Positions 44,330 through 53,673 of a stretch of DNA of 64,000 nt are shown here, one piece after another. This DNA is from Flavobacterium sp. (GTDB taxonomy: Bacteria > Bacteroidota > Bacteroidia > Flavobacteriales > Flavobacteriaceae): assembly GCA_016718345.1 (NCBI GenBank), contig JADKDN010000002.1, forward strand, positions 248,001 to 312,000. The letters are read 5' to 3'. The position numbers and the translations under genes are program-made. Position 1 is the first letter of the stretch. Every line of letters begins with the position of its first letter. The notes below the pieces were generated by a model, which had not been told where the DNA came from, searched no databases, and was given only the letters and a program-made list of their open reading frames with translations.

Positions 44330-46377
44330 ATGCACATGAAAAGATCCATATATATTTTAGCAAGCTTGTTTTTAACCATTAGTATGCAAGCACAAATTAT
44401 CCCACAACCTAAACCAGGACCTGGACCATCAATCAAAATTGGAAAACCTAAAACTTTTGAACTGAAAAATGATCTAAAAGTTATGATCGTAGAAAATCAT
44501 AAACTCCAAAAAGTGTCTTTCAACTTAAGTATCGACAATGCCCCTTATAGTGAAGGAGAAAAGAAAGGGGTTTCAGACTTGACAAGTGAATTAATAGGAA
44601 GTGGCACCACAAAAATCCCTAAAGATGCCTTCAATGAAGAAATAGATTTTTTAGGAGCTGATATCAATTTTGAAAGCAATGGAGCCTATGCAAGCGGACT
44701 TTCAAAATATTCAAACAGAATCTTAGAATTAATGGCAGATGGTGTTTTGAATCCAATTTTTACACAAGAGGAATTTGATAAAAATAAAGCTAAGTTTATT
44801 GAAGGCATAAAAGCAGATGAAAAAGTGTTCCTTCTGTTGCTAGAAGAGTGCAAAGTGTTTTGAACTATGGAAAAGCACATCCTAGCGGAGAATACCTGAC
44901 TGAAGCTTCTATAAACAATATAACTTTAGCAGATGTAAAATCAAATTACGACACCTATTTTGTTCCAGAAAACGCCTACCTAGTAATCGTTGGGGATGTA
45001 AAATTTGAAACCATTAAGAAACAAGTTGAAAACCTATTCAATCCTTGGTTAAAAGCCACAGCTCCAAACATATCTGTATTAAACCCCAAAGACGTTCAGT
45101 ATACCCAAATCAATTTCATTGATATGCCAAATGCGGTTCAATCTGAAATTGCGGTTATGAACATCAGCGATCTTAAAATGACCGACAAAGACTACTTTGC
45201 TACAATTATTGCAAATCATCTTTTAGGAGGCGATTTCAATAGTTACTTGAACATGAATTTAAGAGAAAAACACGGATGGACTTATGGTGCTGAATCTAGC
45301 ATTAGAGGAAGCAAATATGTTTCCACCTTTGGAGCTTATTCTCAAGTTCGAAATGCTGTTACCGATAGTGCTGTGGTAGAATTCATGAACGAAATAAAAC
45401 GAATTCGAACAGAGAAAGTTTCTGCTGAGGCTCTGAATAGTGCTAAAGCAAGTTATGTAGGGAATTTTGTGATGCAAATTGAAAAACCTCAAACCGTTGC
45501 CACTTATGCTTTAAGAACGAAAACCCAAGGATTGCCTGAGGATTTTTATGAAAACTACATAAAAAGCATCAATGCGGTAACTGCTGATGATGTTTTGAAA
45601 GTTGCCAATACCTATTTCAAGGCCGACAAAGCTCGAATAATAATAGTAGGCAAAGGTTCAGAAGTATTACCAGGATTAGAAAAACTCCAAATTCCAATTT
45701 TCTATTTTGACAAATTTGGAAATCCAACTGAAAAACCAGCAATAAACAAAACAGTCCCCAATGGAGTAACAGCTAAAACCGTTTTAGAAAATTACATTGC
45801 TGCCATTGGAGGTGCCAAAGTACTTAAAGACGTAAAATCTATAATGACCATCTCTACAGGAAGTATTCAAGGTGCTACTCTTGAATTAACATCTAAAACC
45901 ACTTCTAGCAACAAATCTCTTCGAGAAATAAAAGCCATGGGAATGTCAATGATGAAACAAGTAGTTAATGAAAAAGGAGCTTATATCGTTCAACAAGGTC
46001 AAAGAAAAGATTTAGCTGGAGAGGAGTTAGCCGAAATGAAAGCAAGTGCTAATCCGTTTGACGAATTGGTATTAGTTAATAAAGCAGGAGTCACTCTTAG
46101 CGGAATTGAACCAATAAACGGAAGTGATGCTTATGTAATTAAAGATGGTAAATCAACGTATTACTATGATGTAAAGTCAGGGTTAAAAGTAGCTGAATCC
46201 AAAACATTAGAACAAGAAGACCAAAAAATAGAGCAAACAACAAGTTATGCTGACTATAAAGAAGTTAAAGGAATAAAAATTCCTTACAAGACTATCCTTA
46301 ATATTGGAATGGAAATTGAACTTACCACAACTGAAGTAAAAGTAAATGAAGGTGTTTCTGATGCCGATTTTAAATAA
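44330..46377 (+). CDS. M16 peptidase, noncatalytic-type subunit (one frameshift)
   Basis: Partner of the preceding peptidase, with its own signal peptide (YILASLFLTISMQAQ). The M16 fold is clear (TFELKNDLKVMIVENHKLQK), but the position of HxxEH reads SDLTSEL, so it cannot bind catalytic zinc; the second half carries the R/Y-type contacts (LREKHGWTYGAESSIRGSKY). One A is missing in the A-run near 44820-44825: KADEK should continue SVPSVARRVQSVL. A C-terminal extension of ~170 residues (from KTVLENYIAAIGG) resembles the lipoprotein-like domain of zinc-dependent peptidases in this phylum. Start at 44330 or 44336. Confidence 0.87.
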
Positions 46378-46390
46378 TTAAAATTCAAAA

Positions 46391-46426
46391 AAAAGAAAAG
46401 GCTATCAATTGATAGCCTTTTCTTTT
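46391..46426. terminator. Bidirectional terminator, perfect 36-base palindrome
   Basis: AAAAGAAAAGGCTATCAA and its exact complement, without unpaired bases between. It serves the M16 genes (plus) and the TerB-like gene (minus). Confidence 0.88.
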
Positions 46427-46438
46427 GATATAAAAATA

Positions 46439-46870
46439 TTATCGGTTCATCAGTTGCATTTCAGAAATAAAAGTTTCTAAATCAACATGTTTGTCAACCA
46501 ATGTAAGTGCTTTATCTACAATGTAATTTACATTTCCCGGAGTAAAACCAAGTGCAAGTCCAAATTTTCTCAATAAACAATCTTGTTTATCTCCTAGACG
46601 ATGATCACTGTTTACCATCCTTGCTAAATCGTACAATCGCTCCAATCGTTCCATATACAAATACGGTGGATTAATAGGATATTTTAATGGATTCTCTAAA
46701 ATTTCTTGATATTCTGTGGGAGATATTTCAAGATGCAAAGCAAGCTTGTCCAAAAAGGCTTTTTCTTCTTGAGAACTAACTCCATCAGCTAAAGCAACCC
46801 TAACAATTGCTGAAAAATGGCCTTTATTTCTGCTTTTAAATTCACTATCAAATAAATCTGCAATAGACAT
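46439..46870 (-). CDS. TerB-like (DnaJ-N/TerB superfamily) cytoplasmic protein
   Basis: A 143-residue all-helical protein that fits the TerB superfamily: VRVALADGVSSQEEKAFLDK with the acidic loop, and a second similar half (ARMVNSDHRLGDKQDCLLRK). Tellurite-resistance TerB members bind metal through such acidic loops, but no ter operon is present and resistance should not be assumed. No signal peptide. It is monocistronic; TATATTTG lies just upstream on the minus strand near 46896. Confidence 0.7.
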   Translation of the reverse strand: MSIADLFDSEFKSRNKGHFSAIVRVALADGVSSQEEKAFLDKLALHLEISPTEYQEILENPLKYPINPPYLYMERLERLYDLARMVNSDHRLGDKQDCLLRKFGLALGFTPGNVNYIVDKALTLVDKHVDLETFISEMQLMNR

Positions 46871-47040
46871 AATTTTTCGGTTTTAGTTATATACAAATAT
46901 ACTTCAATTTCAATTTTTATGGAAACTATTTACTGAGAAATTTCTGCTTTTAATCAAATTTTTAATTATTTAATTCAAATTTATTATTTTCAATTTTAAT
47001 CGTAAATTTACATCCCTTATTCCCTTAAAAACCATACGAA

Positions 47041-47631
47041 ATGTCAGATTTTTGGATATACTTTCAAGTCGCTTGGAAATTTGTTTTAGATATAAAAGGC
47101 TATAATCATACCCTTTTTTTACTAGCATTAATAGCTCCATATGCTTTCAAAGATTGGAAGCCTGTGCTTGTGCTAATGACATCTTTTGCAATTGGACAAA
47201 CAATAGCTATGATTCTCTCTGTCATAGAGGTTTTAACAGTGACAGCAAACCTAAATAAATTCATGATCCCAGCAACATTGTTAATTACAGCTTTTTTTAA
47301 TATTTTCACTATAAGTAAATCTCAAAAAACCAACACTATAAACTGGATTGCCCTAGTAGTTCTCTGTTTTGGGATAATCCATGGATTACTCTTTTCAAAC
47401 TTTTTTAAATCGCTGATTAGAGGAAAACTATCCGATAAAATTTTACCTCTTTTCGAATTTAGCATAGGAATCCAAGCGGCACAATTACTACTTGTAGTGC
47501 TAATTTTAATTTTTTCGTATGTGATTCAACATTTTTTTAAATTCTCAAAAAGAGATTTTACTTTGACATTTTCTTCATTCGTAATTGGCGTAGCTTTACC
47601 CGTAGTTCTAAAAAATATACTATTAAAATAA
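47041..47631 (+). CDS. HupE/UreJ-like membrane protein
   Basis: A 196-residue inner-membrane protein with about six helices, matching the HupE/UreJ_2 group common in Flavobacteria. The start FWIYFQVAWKFVLDIKGYNH is followed by TLFLLALIAPYAFKDW; IIHGLLFSNFFKSLIRG contains a conserved His. HupE/UreJ proteins are linked to nickel or cobalt transport, but no hydrogenase or urease genes are here, so the substrate is unknown. It precedes a dCMP deaminase by about 40 bases in a probable operon. Confidence 0.72.
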   Translation: MSDFWIYFQVAWKFVLDIKGYNHTLFLLALIAPYAFKDWKPVLVLMTSFAIGQTIAMILSVIEVLTVTANLNKFMIPATLLITAFFNIFTISKSQKTNTINWIALVVLCFGIIHGLLFSNFFKSLIRGKLSDKILPLFEFSIGIQAAQLLLVVLILIFSYVIQHFFKFSKRDFTLTFSSFVIGVALPVVLKNILLK

Positions 47632-47671
47632 TTTAAAGCGAATAAAAAAGATAAAACCCTATTTTTACTCC

Positions 47672-48100
47672 ATGGAACTAAAAAAATTAAACAAGTATGA
47701 CAAAGCCTATCTTCGAATTGCGAAAGAGTGGAGTCTCTTGTCTTACTGTAAACGCAAACAAGTAGGCGCCATCATTGTTCGTGACCGAATGATTATTTCT
47801 GATGGCTACAATGGGACACCTTCTGGATTTGAAAACTGTTGCGAAGACGACCAGGGACTGACCAACTGGTATGTTCTACATGCTGAAGCGAATGCAATAT
47901 TAAAAGTGGCGCGTTCTACTCAAAGCTGCGAAGGCGCAACCCTATACATTACACTTTCACCTTGTAAAGAATGTAGCAAACTGATTCATCAATCTGGCAT
48001 TAAAAGAGTGGTGTATCAAACTGGATATAGAGATACTGAAGGAGTTGATTTCTTGATTAAAGCAGGCGTAATTGTAGAACAAATAGAAGTTTTATCTTAG
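47672..48100 (+). CDS. Deoxycytidylate (dCMP) deaminase
   Basis: A 142-residue zinc deaminase converting dCMP to dUMP for thymidylate synthesis. The zinc site is HAEANAILK (H70, catalytic E72) and SPCKECSKL (C98, C101). The N-terminal KEWSLLSYCKRKQVGAIIV and GYNGTPSGFENC are typical of the dCMP (ComEB) family rather than cytidine deaminase. It lies 12 bases ahead of a hypothetical gene, with the S41 protease further down. Confidence 0.93.
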   Translation: MELKKLNKYDKAYLRIAKEWSLLSYCKRKQVGAIIVRDRMIISDGYNGTPSGFENCCEDDQGLTNWYVLHAEANAILKVARSTQSCEGATLYITLSPCKECSKLIHQSGIKRVVYQTGYRDTEGVDFLIKAGVIVEQIEVLS

Positions 48101-48112
48101 AGATACTAAAAA

Positions 48113-48565
48113 ATGAAAAATATTTTTATTTCTCTACTATTTTCACTCTTTTCAACAACAGTTCTTTTTTCACAAGAACAAGGAATTGTATTAGAAAAGA
48201 AAAATTTGGAAAGAATCGATTTTTTAAAAGAAAACAAAAGAATAAAAGTGATAACTACTGATGGAAGTGTATTTTATGGTAGATTTTCAATTGTCGACGA
48301 AAATACAATTGCTATAAATAATTCGACAATAGCACTCAACTCTGTTATAAAAATTAAAAGAAAATCCCTCACTTCTTTAATAGGGTCTCCAGTAGTTCCT
48401 TTAATTGGTGTTATTTTTATCCTTGGAGGAACTGCTGTTGCGGCTACTGGAGGTTCTGGCGCAATTGCTGGCGTTGGCTTACTTTCATCAGGATTTGCAA
48501 TGACTTTAGCATCATTAATTTCTAACAAACATGAAAAGAAAAATGGGAATATAAAATTGGATTGA
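48113..48565 (+). CDS. Hypothetical exported protein with two membrane helices
   Basis: A 150-residue protein I do not recognise. It has an N-terminal signal segment (FISLLFSLFSTTVLFSQ), a small beta-rich region (IKVITTDGSVFYGRFSIVDE) resembling an Sm/LSm-like strand pair, then two Gly/Ala-rich membrane helices (GVIFILGGTAVAATGG and GVGLLSSGFAMTLASLISN) and a lysine-rich tail. It sits between dCMP deaminase and the S41 protease and is probably cotranscribed. No function can be assigned. Confidence 0.7.
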   Translation: MKNIFISLLFSLFSTTVLFSQEQGIVLEKKNLERIDFLKENKRIKVITTDGSVFYGRFSIVDENTIAINNSTIALNSVIKIKRKSLTSLIGSPVVPLIGVIFILGGTAVAATGGSGAIAGVGLLSSGFAMTLASLISNKHEKKNGNIKLD

Positions 48566-48610
48566 AACCCAACAATTGATTATTTACCTAATTTTTTTGA
48601 AATTCAAAAA

Positions 48611-50188
48611 ATGAAAAAAAGCAATAGCTATCTCCCAATTCTTCTATTTTTTATACTTGCCCTTGGAATTGTATTAGGAGGCTTATTAAATTTTCCAAAA
48701 AATGAGTCCTTTGTTTCAAAAAACAATTCGAAAAATAAACTCTACAAAATAATTGATTTTATTGACAACGAATATGTAGATAAAATTGACACCGATTCTA
48801 TAGTAAATTTAACTGTAAATGATATTTTAAACAAACTAGACCCACATTCCGTATACATTCCGCCAAGTGAACAAAGTGAAGTTGCCGAGAGTATGAAAGG
48901 AGATTTTGTTGGAATTGGAATAAATTTCTACATGTACAAAGATACCGTTGCTGTGGTTAAACCTATACCAAATGGTCCTTCTGAAAAAGCAGGCATTAAG
49001 TCTGGCGACAGAATATTGTATGCTAATGACTATAAATTATTTGGAAGAAAATTACCAACCGATAGTTTATTTGCTAAACTCAAAGGCGAAGAAGGCTCCG
49101 AAATTGAATTGACAATCTATAGAAAAAGTGACGCTAAAAAGTACAAAATTAAAGTACGTCGCGATGTAGTACCCATAAAAAGCGTAGACATTGCAGTACT
49201 ACTCAATGCAAAAACAGGTTACATCAAAATTAATCGGTTTGCCGAAACTACTTATGATGAATTCAAAATAGGTTTGCAAAAACTAAAAAACCAAGGTGCA
49301 AAAGAAATCATCATTGATGTTAGGGAAAACGGTGGTGGCTACATGGAGATGGCTGCTGAAATTGCCGATGAATTTCTCAAAGACAAACAACTAATTGTTT
49401 TCTTGAAAAATAGGAAAGGTAGAATTGACAAAACATTTGCCACCGATAAAGGAAGTTTTGAAACGGGAAAAGTAGTGGTTTTGATAGATGAAAATTCTGC
49501 TTCAGCCAGCGAAATTCTTGCTGGCGCAATTCAAGACAATGACAGAGGAATCATTGTAGGACGTCGCTCTTTTGGAAAAGGATTAGTACAACGCGAGATG
49601 AATTTTGATGACGGTTCAGCCGTTCGATTGACCATTGCGAGATATTTCACGCCAACTGGTCGCTCCATTCAAAAACCTTATCAAAAAGGTAATGAGGAGT
49701 ATTTCAATGAATTTAGCACCCGTTTTGCAAATGGTGAATTGTATAAAAAAGACAGTATAAAAATTGCCGATACGCTAAAATTTAAAACTCCAAAAGGCAA
49801 AATTGTTTATGGCGGTGGCGGAATTGTTCCTGATATTTTTGTTCCATTGGAGGGAAAACATGGCGAAGAAAGCAGTATATATGTTTTAGAACAATCTGGA
49901 ATTGTTGGACATTTTGTTTTCGAACAATTGGACAAAAACCGAAACATTTTTAAAGGATTGAATTACAATCAATTTCTGAATAAAATGAATACAACTGACT
50001 TGTATTTCAACCTTTTTCAAAACTATTTAGCCAATAAAGGCGTGCCACTAAACATTTCAAAAAACAAAGCGTTAGCTAAACGCTACTTAACTGCCGAATT
50101 TGCCAGACAACTTTTTGACGAACAAAAATATTACGAGATTATTTTGAAAGAAGACGCTATGGTTAAAGCTGTTTTGAATAGAAAATAA
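48611..50188 (+). CDS. C-terminal processing peptidase, S41 family
   Basis: A 525-residue CtpA/Prc-type protease, anchored by an N-terminal helix (YLPILLFFILALGIVLGGLL) and facing the periplasm. A PDZ domain (about residues 85-165, GDFVGIGINFYMYKDTVAVV) follows. The S41 catalytic part has the nucleophile motif DENSASASEILAGAIQDNDR and the lysine in RRSFGKGLVQ. Substrates are C-terminal tails of exported proteins; in this phylum several members exist, so the target is unknown. It is last in the HupE-like/dCMP deaminase/hypothetical/S41 run. Confidence 0.93.
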   Translation: MKKSNSYLPILLFFILALGIVLGGLLNFPKNESFVSKNNSKNKLYKIIDFIDNEYVDKIDTDSIVNLTVNDILNKLDPHSVYIPPSEQSEVAESMKGDFVGIGINFYMYKDTVAVVKPIPNGPSEKAGIKSGDRILYANDYKLFGRKLPTDSLFAKLKGEEGSEIELTIYRKSDAKKYKIKVRRDVVPIKSVDIAVLLNAKTGYIKINRFAETTYDEFKIGLQKLKNQGAKEIIIDVRENGGGYMEMAAEIADEFLKDKQLIVFLKNRKGRIDKTFATDKGSFETGKVVVLIDENSASASEILAGAIQDNDRGIIVGRRSFGKGLVQREMNFDDGSAVRLTIARYFTPTGRSIQKPYQKGNEEYFNEFSTRFANGELYKKDSIKIADTLKFKTPKGKIVYGGGGIVPDIFVPLEGKHGEESSIYVLEQSGIVGHFVFEQLDKNRNIFKGLNYNQFLNKMNTTDLYFNLFQNYLANKGVPLNISKNKALAKRYLTAEFARQLFDEQKYYEIILKEDAMVKAVLNRK

Positions 50189-50204
50189 TTTCTCAAATGA
50201 TTAT

Positions 50205-50809
50205 TTACCGAATGCTATCGTGGCTGTGAGTCTGCACTCCATTATTCCACAAGGTTAAGATATCTGTAGCAACTGCGGCTCCACTTCCAGCTGCAATAGC
50301 AAGTTGACTTCTCCAACCGGCTAAGGTTCCTATCACATAGATTCCTTCAGCAACCTTATGGTCTGTGTTTTTTAACTGTATTCTTTCTTTTTCAGGGAGT
50401 GATTTGCGATTTGGTTCCACATAGTGCATCAATCCTTCAATTGCAAAGGTGTTTGCAGAACCTATTCCAACAACCACAATTTTAGTAGTATACGAATTTT
50501 TAGTAGTAACAACTGTAAAATGGGAGGATTGCTCTTGAATTGCAATCACTTTTCGTTTTCAATTTGAAACACCTTAGGATACATTTTTGCTAAATGCTCC
50601 TTGCTTTCTTCAAGTAATTCTGAACCCAATTTACCTACTGGAATTCCGTAAGCATTATTAAATAAAGCCTCCTGAAGCGAGGATGATTTTTGATGAGCAA
50701 TTATGGCAATTTTTTTATTGGCAGCAAAAGATTTATTTGTTGCAGAACCTAAAACCAAAGCACAGGACATTCCAGAAACTCCACCACCGATAATCAGAAC
50801 ATCAAACAT
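50205..50809 (-). CDS. FAD-dependent thioredoxin-reductase-like oxidoreductase (one frameshift)
   Basis: A small flavoprotein of about 200 residues. The N-terminus has the FAD-binding LIIGGGVSGMSCALVLGSA, and the C-terminal half has VVVGIGSANTFAIEGLMHYV and GIYVIGTLAGWRSQLAIAAG, a typical FAD-end motif. The frame breaks near 50550-50560: NEK should continue VIAIQEQS, which requires one more A in that run. There is no CxxC redox pair, and the NADPH domain is missing, so it is half the size of thioredoxin reductase. Its partner is unknown. Confidence 0.8.
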
Positions 50810-50812
50810 TAA

Positions 50813-51013
50813 TTATCGATTTTTGGTTTTCTCTTGTATCATTTTTGACATTCTAAAAATGAGTAGAATCAAAATAGCACATAAAGAAGCGGCAATACCA
50901 ATCAATGCAATAATACTGTTGCCTTCAAACAAATGCTCAAAGTCCAAAAGTGTGATGTTGAATACGACTAATGCTAATGCTATAACCACTAATATTGAAG
51001 TAAAAATTTTCAC
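50813..51013 (-). CDS. Small two-helix membrane protein
   Basis: A 66-residue protein with two membrane helices (IFTSILVVIALALVVFNITL and IIALIGIAASLCAILILLIF) and a short basic tail. It resembles uncharacterised small membrane proteins frequent in Flavobacteria. Its stop lies 3 bases before the flavoprotein start, so it is probably cotranscribed with that gene and about 40 bases after marC. No function can be given. Confidence 0.65.
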   Translation of the reverse strand: MKIFTSILVVIALALVVFNITLLDFEHLFEGNSIIALIGIAASLCAILILLIFRMSKMIQEKTKNR

Positions 51014-51053
51014 TTGTAGGATTTAATTAGGAACGAAATTAATAAAAAATAGT

Positions 51054-51629
51054 TTAGATGAACAAACCTTTAACATTAGCCGCAAATAATTTAACAGCAA
51101 TAGCTAAGAGCACCACTCCAAAGGCTTTTCTAACAACCCCAAGACCAGTTTTACCTAACATTTTTTCAATTTTTGAAGAAGATTTTAAAACAGCATATAC
51201 TAAAATAACATTCAAGATAATAGCAATAACAATATTTTCAGCATGATATTGAGAGCGCAATGAAAGTAAGGTTGTCATGGTTCCTGCACCAGCAATCAAA
51301 GGAAAAGCGATGGGAACAATAGAAGCTGAACTTGCTTCTTCGTCGCGGTAAATCCGAATTCCTAAAATCATCTCTAAAGCTAGAAAAAACAATACAAACG
51401 AACCTGCCACTGCAAACGAATGAACATCAATCCCGATGATATTCAGAAACTCTTCGCCAATAAAAAGAAACACAATCATTATAATTCCAGCAACTAGCGA
51501 CGCTTTTTCAGACTCAATATGACCATGTTTTCGTCTCAAATCTACAATAATAGGAACTGTTCCTACAATATCAATTACCGCAAAAAGTACCATTCCAACG
51601 GTTAGTATTTCTCTAAAATCAAAATTCAT
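51054..51629 (-). CDS. MarC family integral membrane protein
   Basis: A 191-residue inner-membrane protein with about six helices. It matches the MarC/YhgN family: EILTVGMVLFAVIDIVGTVP, IIVDLRRKHGH, FPLIAGAGTMTTLLSLRSQY and GKTGLGVVRKAFGVVLLAIA. Despite the name, the family has no proven role in antibiotic resistance; function is unknown. Its promoter (51649-51656) is divergent from that of the DUF3109 gene. Confidence 0.88.
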   Translation of the reverse strand: MNFDFREILTVGMVLFAVIDIVGTVPIIVDLRRKHGHIESEKASLVAGIIMIVFLFIGEEFLNIIGIDVHSFAVAGSFVLFFLALEMILGIRIYRDEEASSASIVPIAFPLIAGAGTMTTLLSLRSQYHAENIVIAIILNVILVYAVLKSSSKIEKMLGKTGLGVVRKAFGVVLLAIAVKLFAANVKGLFI

Positions 51630-51648
51630 ATTTCCTTTTTTAAGACTG

Positions 51649-51656
51649 CAAAAGTA
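51649..51656 (-). promoter_or_regulatory. -7 element of marC
   Basis: TACTTTTG on the minus strand matches TAnnTTTG, 19 bases before the start at 51629. Confidence 0.5.
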
Positions 51657-51739
51657 TTGATTTTAGGCAGGTTAAACGCTAAATTGAAGTTAATTTTAAC
51701 CAAATTAAAATTTAACATTAAGATTTAAAAATTGCAGAT

Positions 51740-51747
51740 TATCTTTG
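51740..51747 (+). promoter_or_regulatory. -7 element of the DUF3109 gene, four bases before ATG
   Basis: TATCTTTG, then CAAC, then the ATG at 51752. With a start site about seven bases from the centre of this element, transcription would begin at the ATG itself, giving a leaderless mRNA. Confidence 0.6.
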
Positions 51748-51751
51748 CAAC

Positions 51752-52318
51752 ATGTTTCAACTAGGAAAAACCATTGTCTCCGAAGACATTTTAGAAAAAG
51801 ATTTCGTTTGTAATTTGTCCGCCTGTAAAGGAGCCTGTTGTGTCGATGGTGATGCTGGAGCGCCTCTAAATCTAGAGGAAACCAAAATTTTAGAAGAGAT
51901 TTATCCCAAAGTAAAACCCTTTCTTCGCAAAGAAGGAATTGCCGCCATTGAAGCTCAAGGCACTTGGACCAAAGGAACTGACGGCGATCTAGAGACTCCA
52001 TTGATTGAAAATAAAGATTGTGCTTACGTAATTTTTGACGGCAAAACTGCTCTTTGTGGCATAGAACAAGCTTACAATCAAGGTGAGGTGAGTTGGAAAA
52101 AACCTGTTTCCTGCCATCTGTATCCTATTCGAGTGAAAGATTTTACAGAATTTGCAGCTGTAAATTATGACCGTTGGGATATTTGTAACGACGCTTGCTC
52201 ATTAGGCAAAGAATTAGAAGTTCCTGTGTACAAATTCGTCAAAGAAGCTCTTATTAGAAGATTTGGTGAAGATTGGTATTTAGAACTTGAAAAAGTTGCC
52301 CAAGAGCTAAAAAAGTAA
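51752..52318 (+). CDS. DUF3109 cysteine-rich protein
   Basis: A 188-residue DUF3109 protein. Its eight cysteines fall in conserved clusters: CNLSACKGACC near residues 20-30, CAY and CGIE in the middle, SCHLYPIR and CNDACSLG further on. The pattern resembles the YkgJ/UPF0153 zinc- or iron-binding group, so it probably binds a metal or an Fe-S cluster, but no activity is known. Cytoplasmic, no signal peptide. The promoter leaves no room for a leader. Confidence 0.82.
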   Translation: MFQLGKTIVSEDILEKDFVCNLSACKGACCVDGDAGAPLNLEETKILEEIYPKVKPFLRKEGIAAIEAQGTWTKGTDGDLETPLIENKDCAYVIFDGKTALCGIEQAYNQGEVSWKKPVSCHLYPIRVKDFTEFAAVNYDRWDICNDACSLGKELEVPVYKFVKEALIRRFGEDWYLELEKVAQELKK

Positions 52319-52583
52319 TTTTCGAAAAAGCCTCTTTTTGACCGATTCCCAATTTTAAAATCCCCATATATCACGGCAGTTTTTAACTTTTTACTATTTT
52401 TAAATAACTGATTTTCAATATTATAAAATTTTTAAGAAAAATATTGAGAATACTCTCGTTTGTTAAAAACTATGTTCGATTGTGAATAAGTTTGGCTTTC
52501 TTTTTTGCTTTCAAATGACAATCTTTGTACTCGACAAAAGTCATAATATTTAGTTAAAATACTTAAAAAAACAACCCTCAGCA

Positions 52584-53561
52584 ATGCCACAAATTGAACC
52601 CATTTTACAAGAAAACAAAAACCGTTTTGTGATTTTTCCAATCAAACACCATGACATTTGGGAATGGTACAAAAAGATGGAAGCTAGTTTTTGGACAGCC
52701 GAAGAAATTGACCTTTCACAAGATTTAAACGATTGGAACAACAAACTAAATAGTGATGAAAAGTATTTCATCAAACACATTTTAGCCTTTTTTGCTGCTT
52801 CTGATGGAATTGTGAATGAAAATTTGGCAGAAAATTTCGTAAATGAGGTACAATATGCTGAAGCCAAATTCTTCTATGGTTTTCAAATCATGATGGAAAA
52901 CATTCACAGCGAAACCTATTCGCTGTTGATTGATACCTATGTGAAAGACGAGGCTGAGAAAAACCAGTTGTTTACCGCTATAGAAGTTTTTCCTGCTATT
53001 AAGAAAAAAGCAGATTGGGCTTTAAAGTGGATTGAATCCGATTCTTTTGCAGAACGATTAATCGCTTTTGCCGCTGTTGAAGGAATTTTCTTTTCAGGAA
53101 GTTTTTGCTCTATTTTTTGGTTGAAAAAGCGAGGTTTGATGCCTGGTTTAACATTTTCTAATGAATTAATATCTCGTGATGAAGGGGTTCATTGTGATTT
53201 TGCAGTTCATTTACACAACCATCATTTAGTAAAAAAAGTTCCAAAAGCTAGAATTAGAGAAATCATTGTTGATGCGTTAAATATTGAAAGAGAATTCATC
53301 ACCGAATCGCTTCCAGTGAGTTTAATAGGAATGAATGCAGGACTGATGACGCAATACTTAGAATTCGTAACTGATAGATTGTTGGTAGAATTAGGCTGTA
53401 ATAGAGAGTACAATACTTCAAATCCTTTTGATTTTATGGACATGATTTCGTTGCAAGGAAAAACCAATTTCTTTGAAAAGAAAGTAGCCGAATATCAAAA
53501 AGCAGGAGTAATGAACACCGATTCAGATTCACAAAAAATTAGCTTTGATGCCGATTTTTAA
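52584..53561 (+). CDS. nrdB: Ribonucleotide reductase class Ia, small subunit
   Basis: NrdB holds the diiron-tyrosyl radical that starts ribonucleotide reduction. The 325-residue protein has FWTAEEIDLSQDL (first iron-ligand region), FAASDGIVNENL, AKFFYGFQIMMENIHSETYS with Glu/His ligands, and the later FSNELISRDEGVHCDFAVHL, followed by the subunit-contact tail ending FDADF. It lies upstream of nrdA, order nrdB-nrdA. A DnaA-box-like TGTGAATAA lies about 95 bases upstream (52481-52489). Confidence 0.97.
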   Translation: MPQIEPILQENKNRFVIFPIKHHDIWEWYKKMEASFWTAEEIDLSQDLNDWNNKLNSDEKYFIKHILAFFAASDGIVNENLAENFVNEVQYAEAKFFYGFQIMMENIHSETYSLLIDTYVKDEAEKNQLFTAIEVFPAIKKKADWALKWIESDSFAERLIAFAAVEGIFFSGSFCSIFWLKKRGLMPGLTFSNELISRDEGVHCDFAVHLHNHHLVKKVPKARIREIIVDALNIEREFITESLPVSLIGMNAGLMTQYLEFVTDRLLVELGCNREYNTSNPFDFMDMISLQGKTNFFEKKVAEYQKAGVMNTDSDSQKISFDADF

Positions 53562-53673
53562 AAACCATACCATCTGTAATTTTCCAGATTAAAAAAGAAA
53601 ATAAAACTAACAATTAATACAAATAACCCAAAAACAGGAAAGGGATTTCTTGTTTTTTAAAACTTCAATGCTT

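Noticed and set aside
46439..46870. Tellurite resistance locus
   Set aside because: A lone TerB-like protein without terC/D/Z genes; the superfamily is wide and mostly unrelated to tellurite.
47041..47631. Hydrogenase or urease system suggested by the HupE/UreJ-like gene
   Set aside because: No structural genes or accessory proteins of either enzyme are present, so the name gives no pathway.
51054..51629. Multidrug-resistance role for MarC
   Set aside because: The family name is historical; no resistance function is established.
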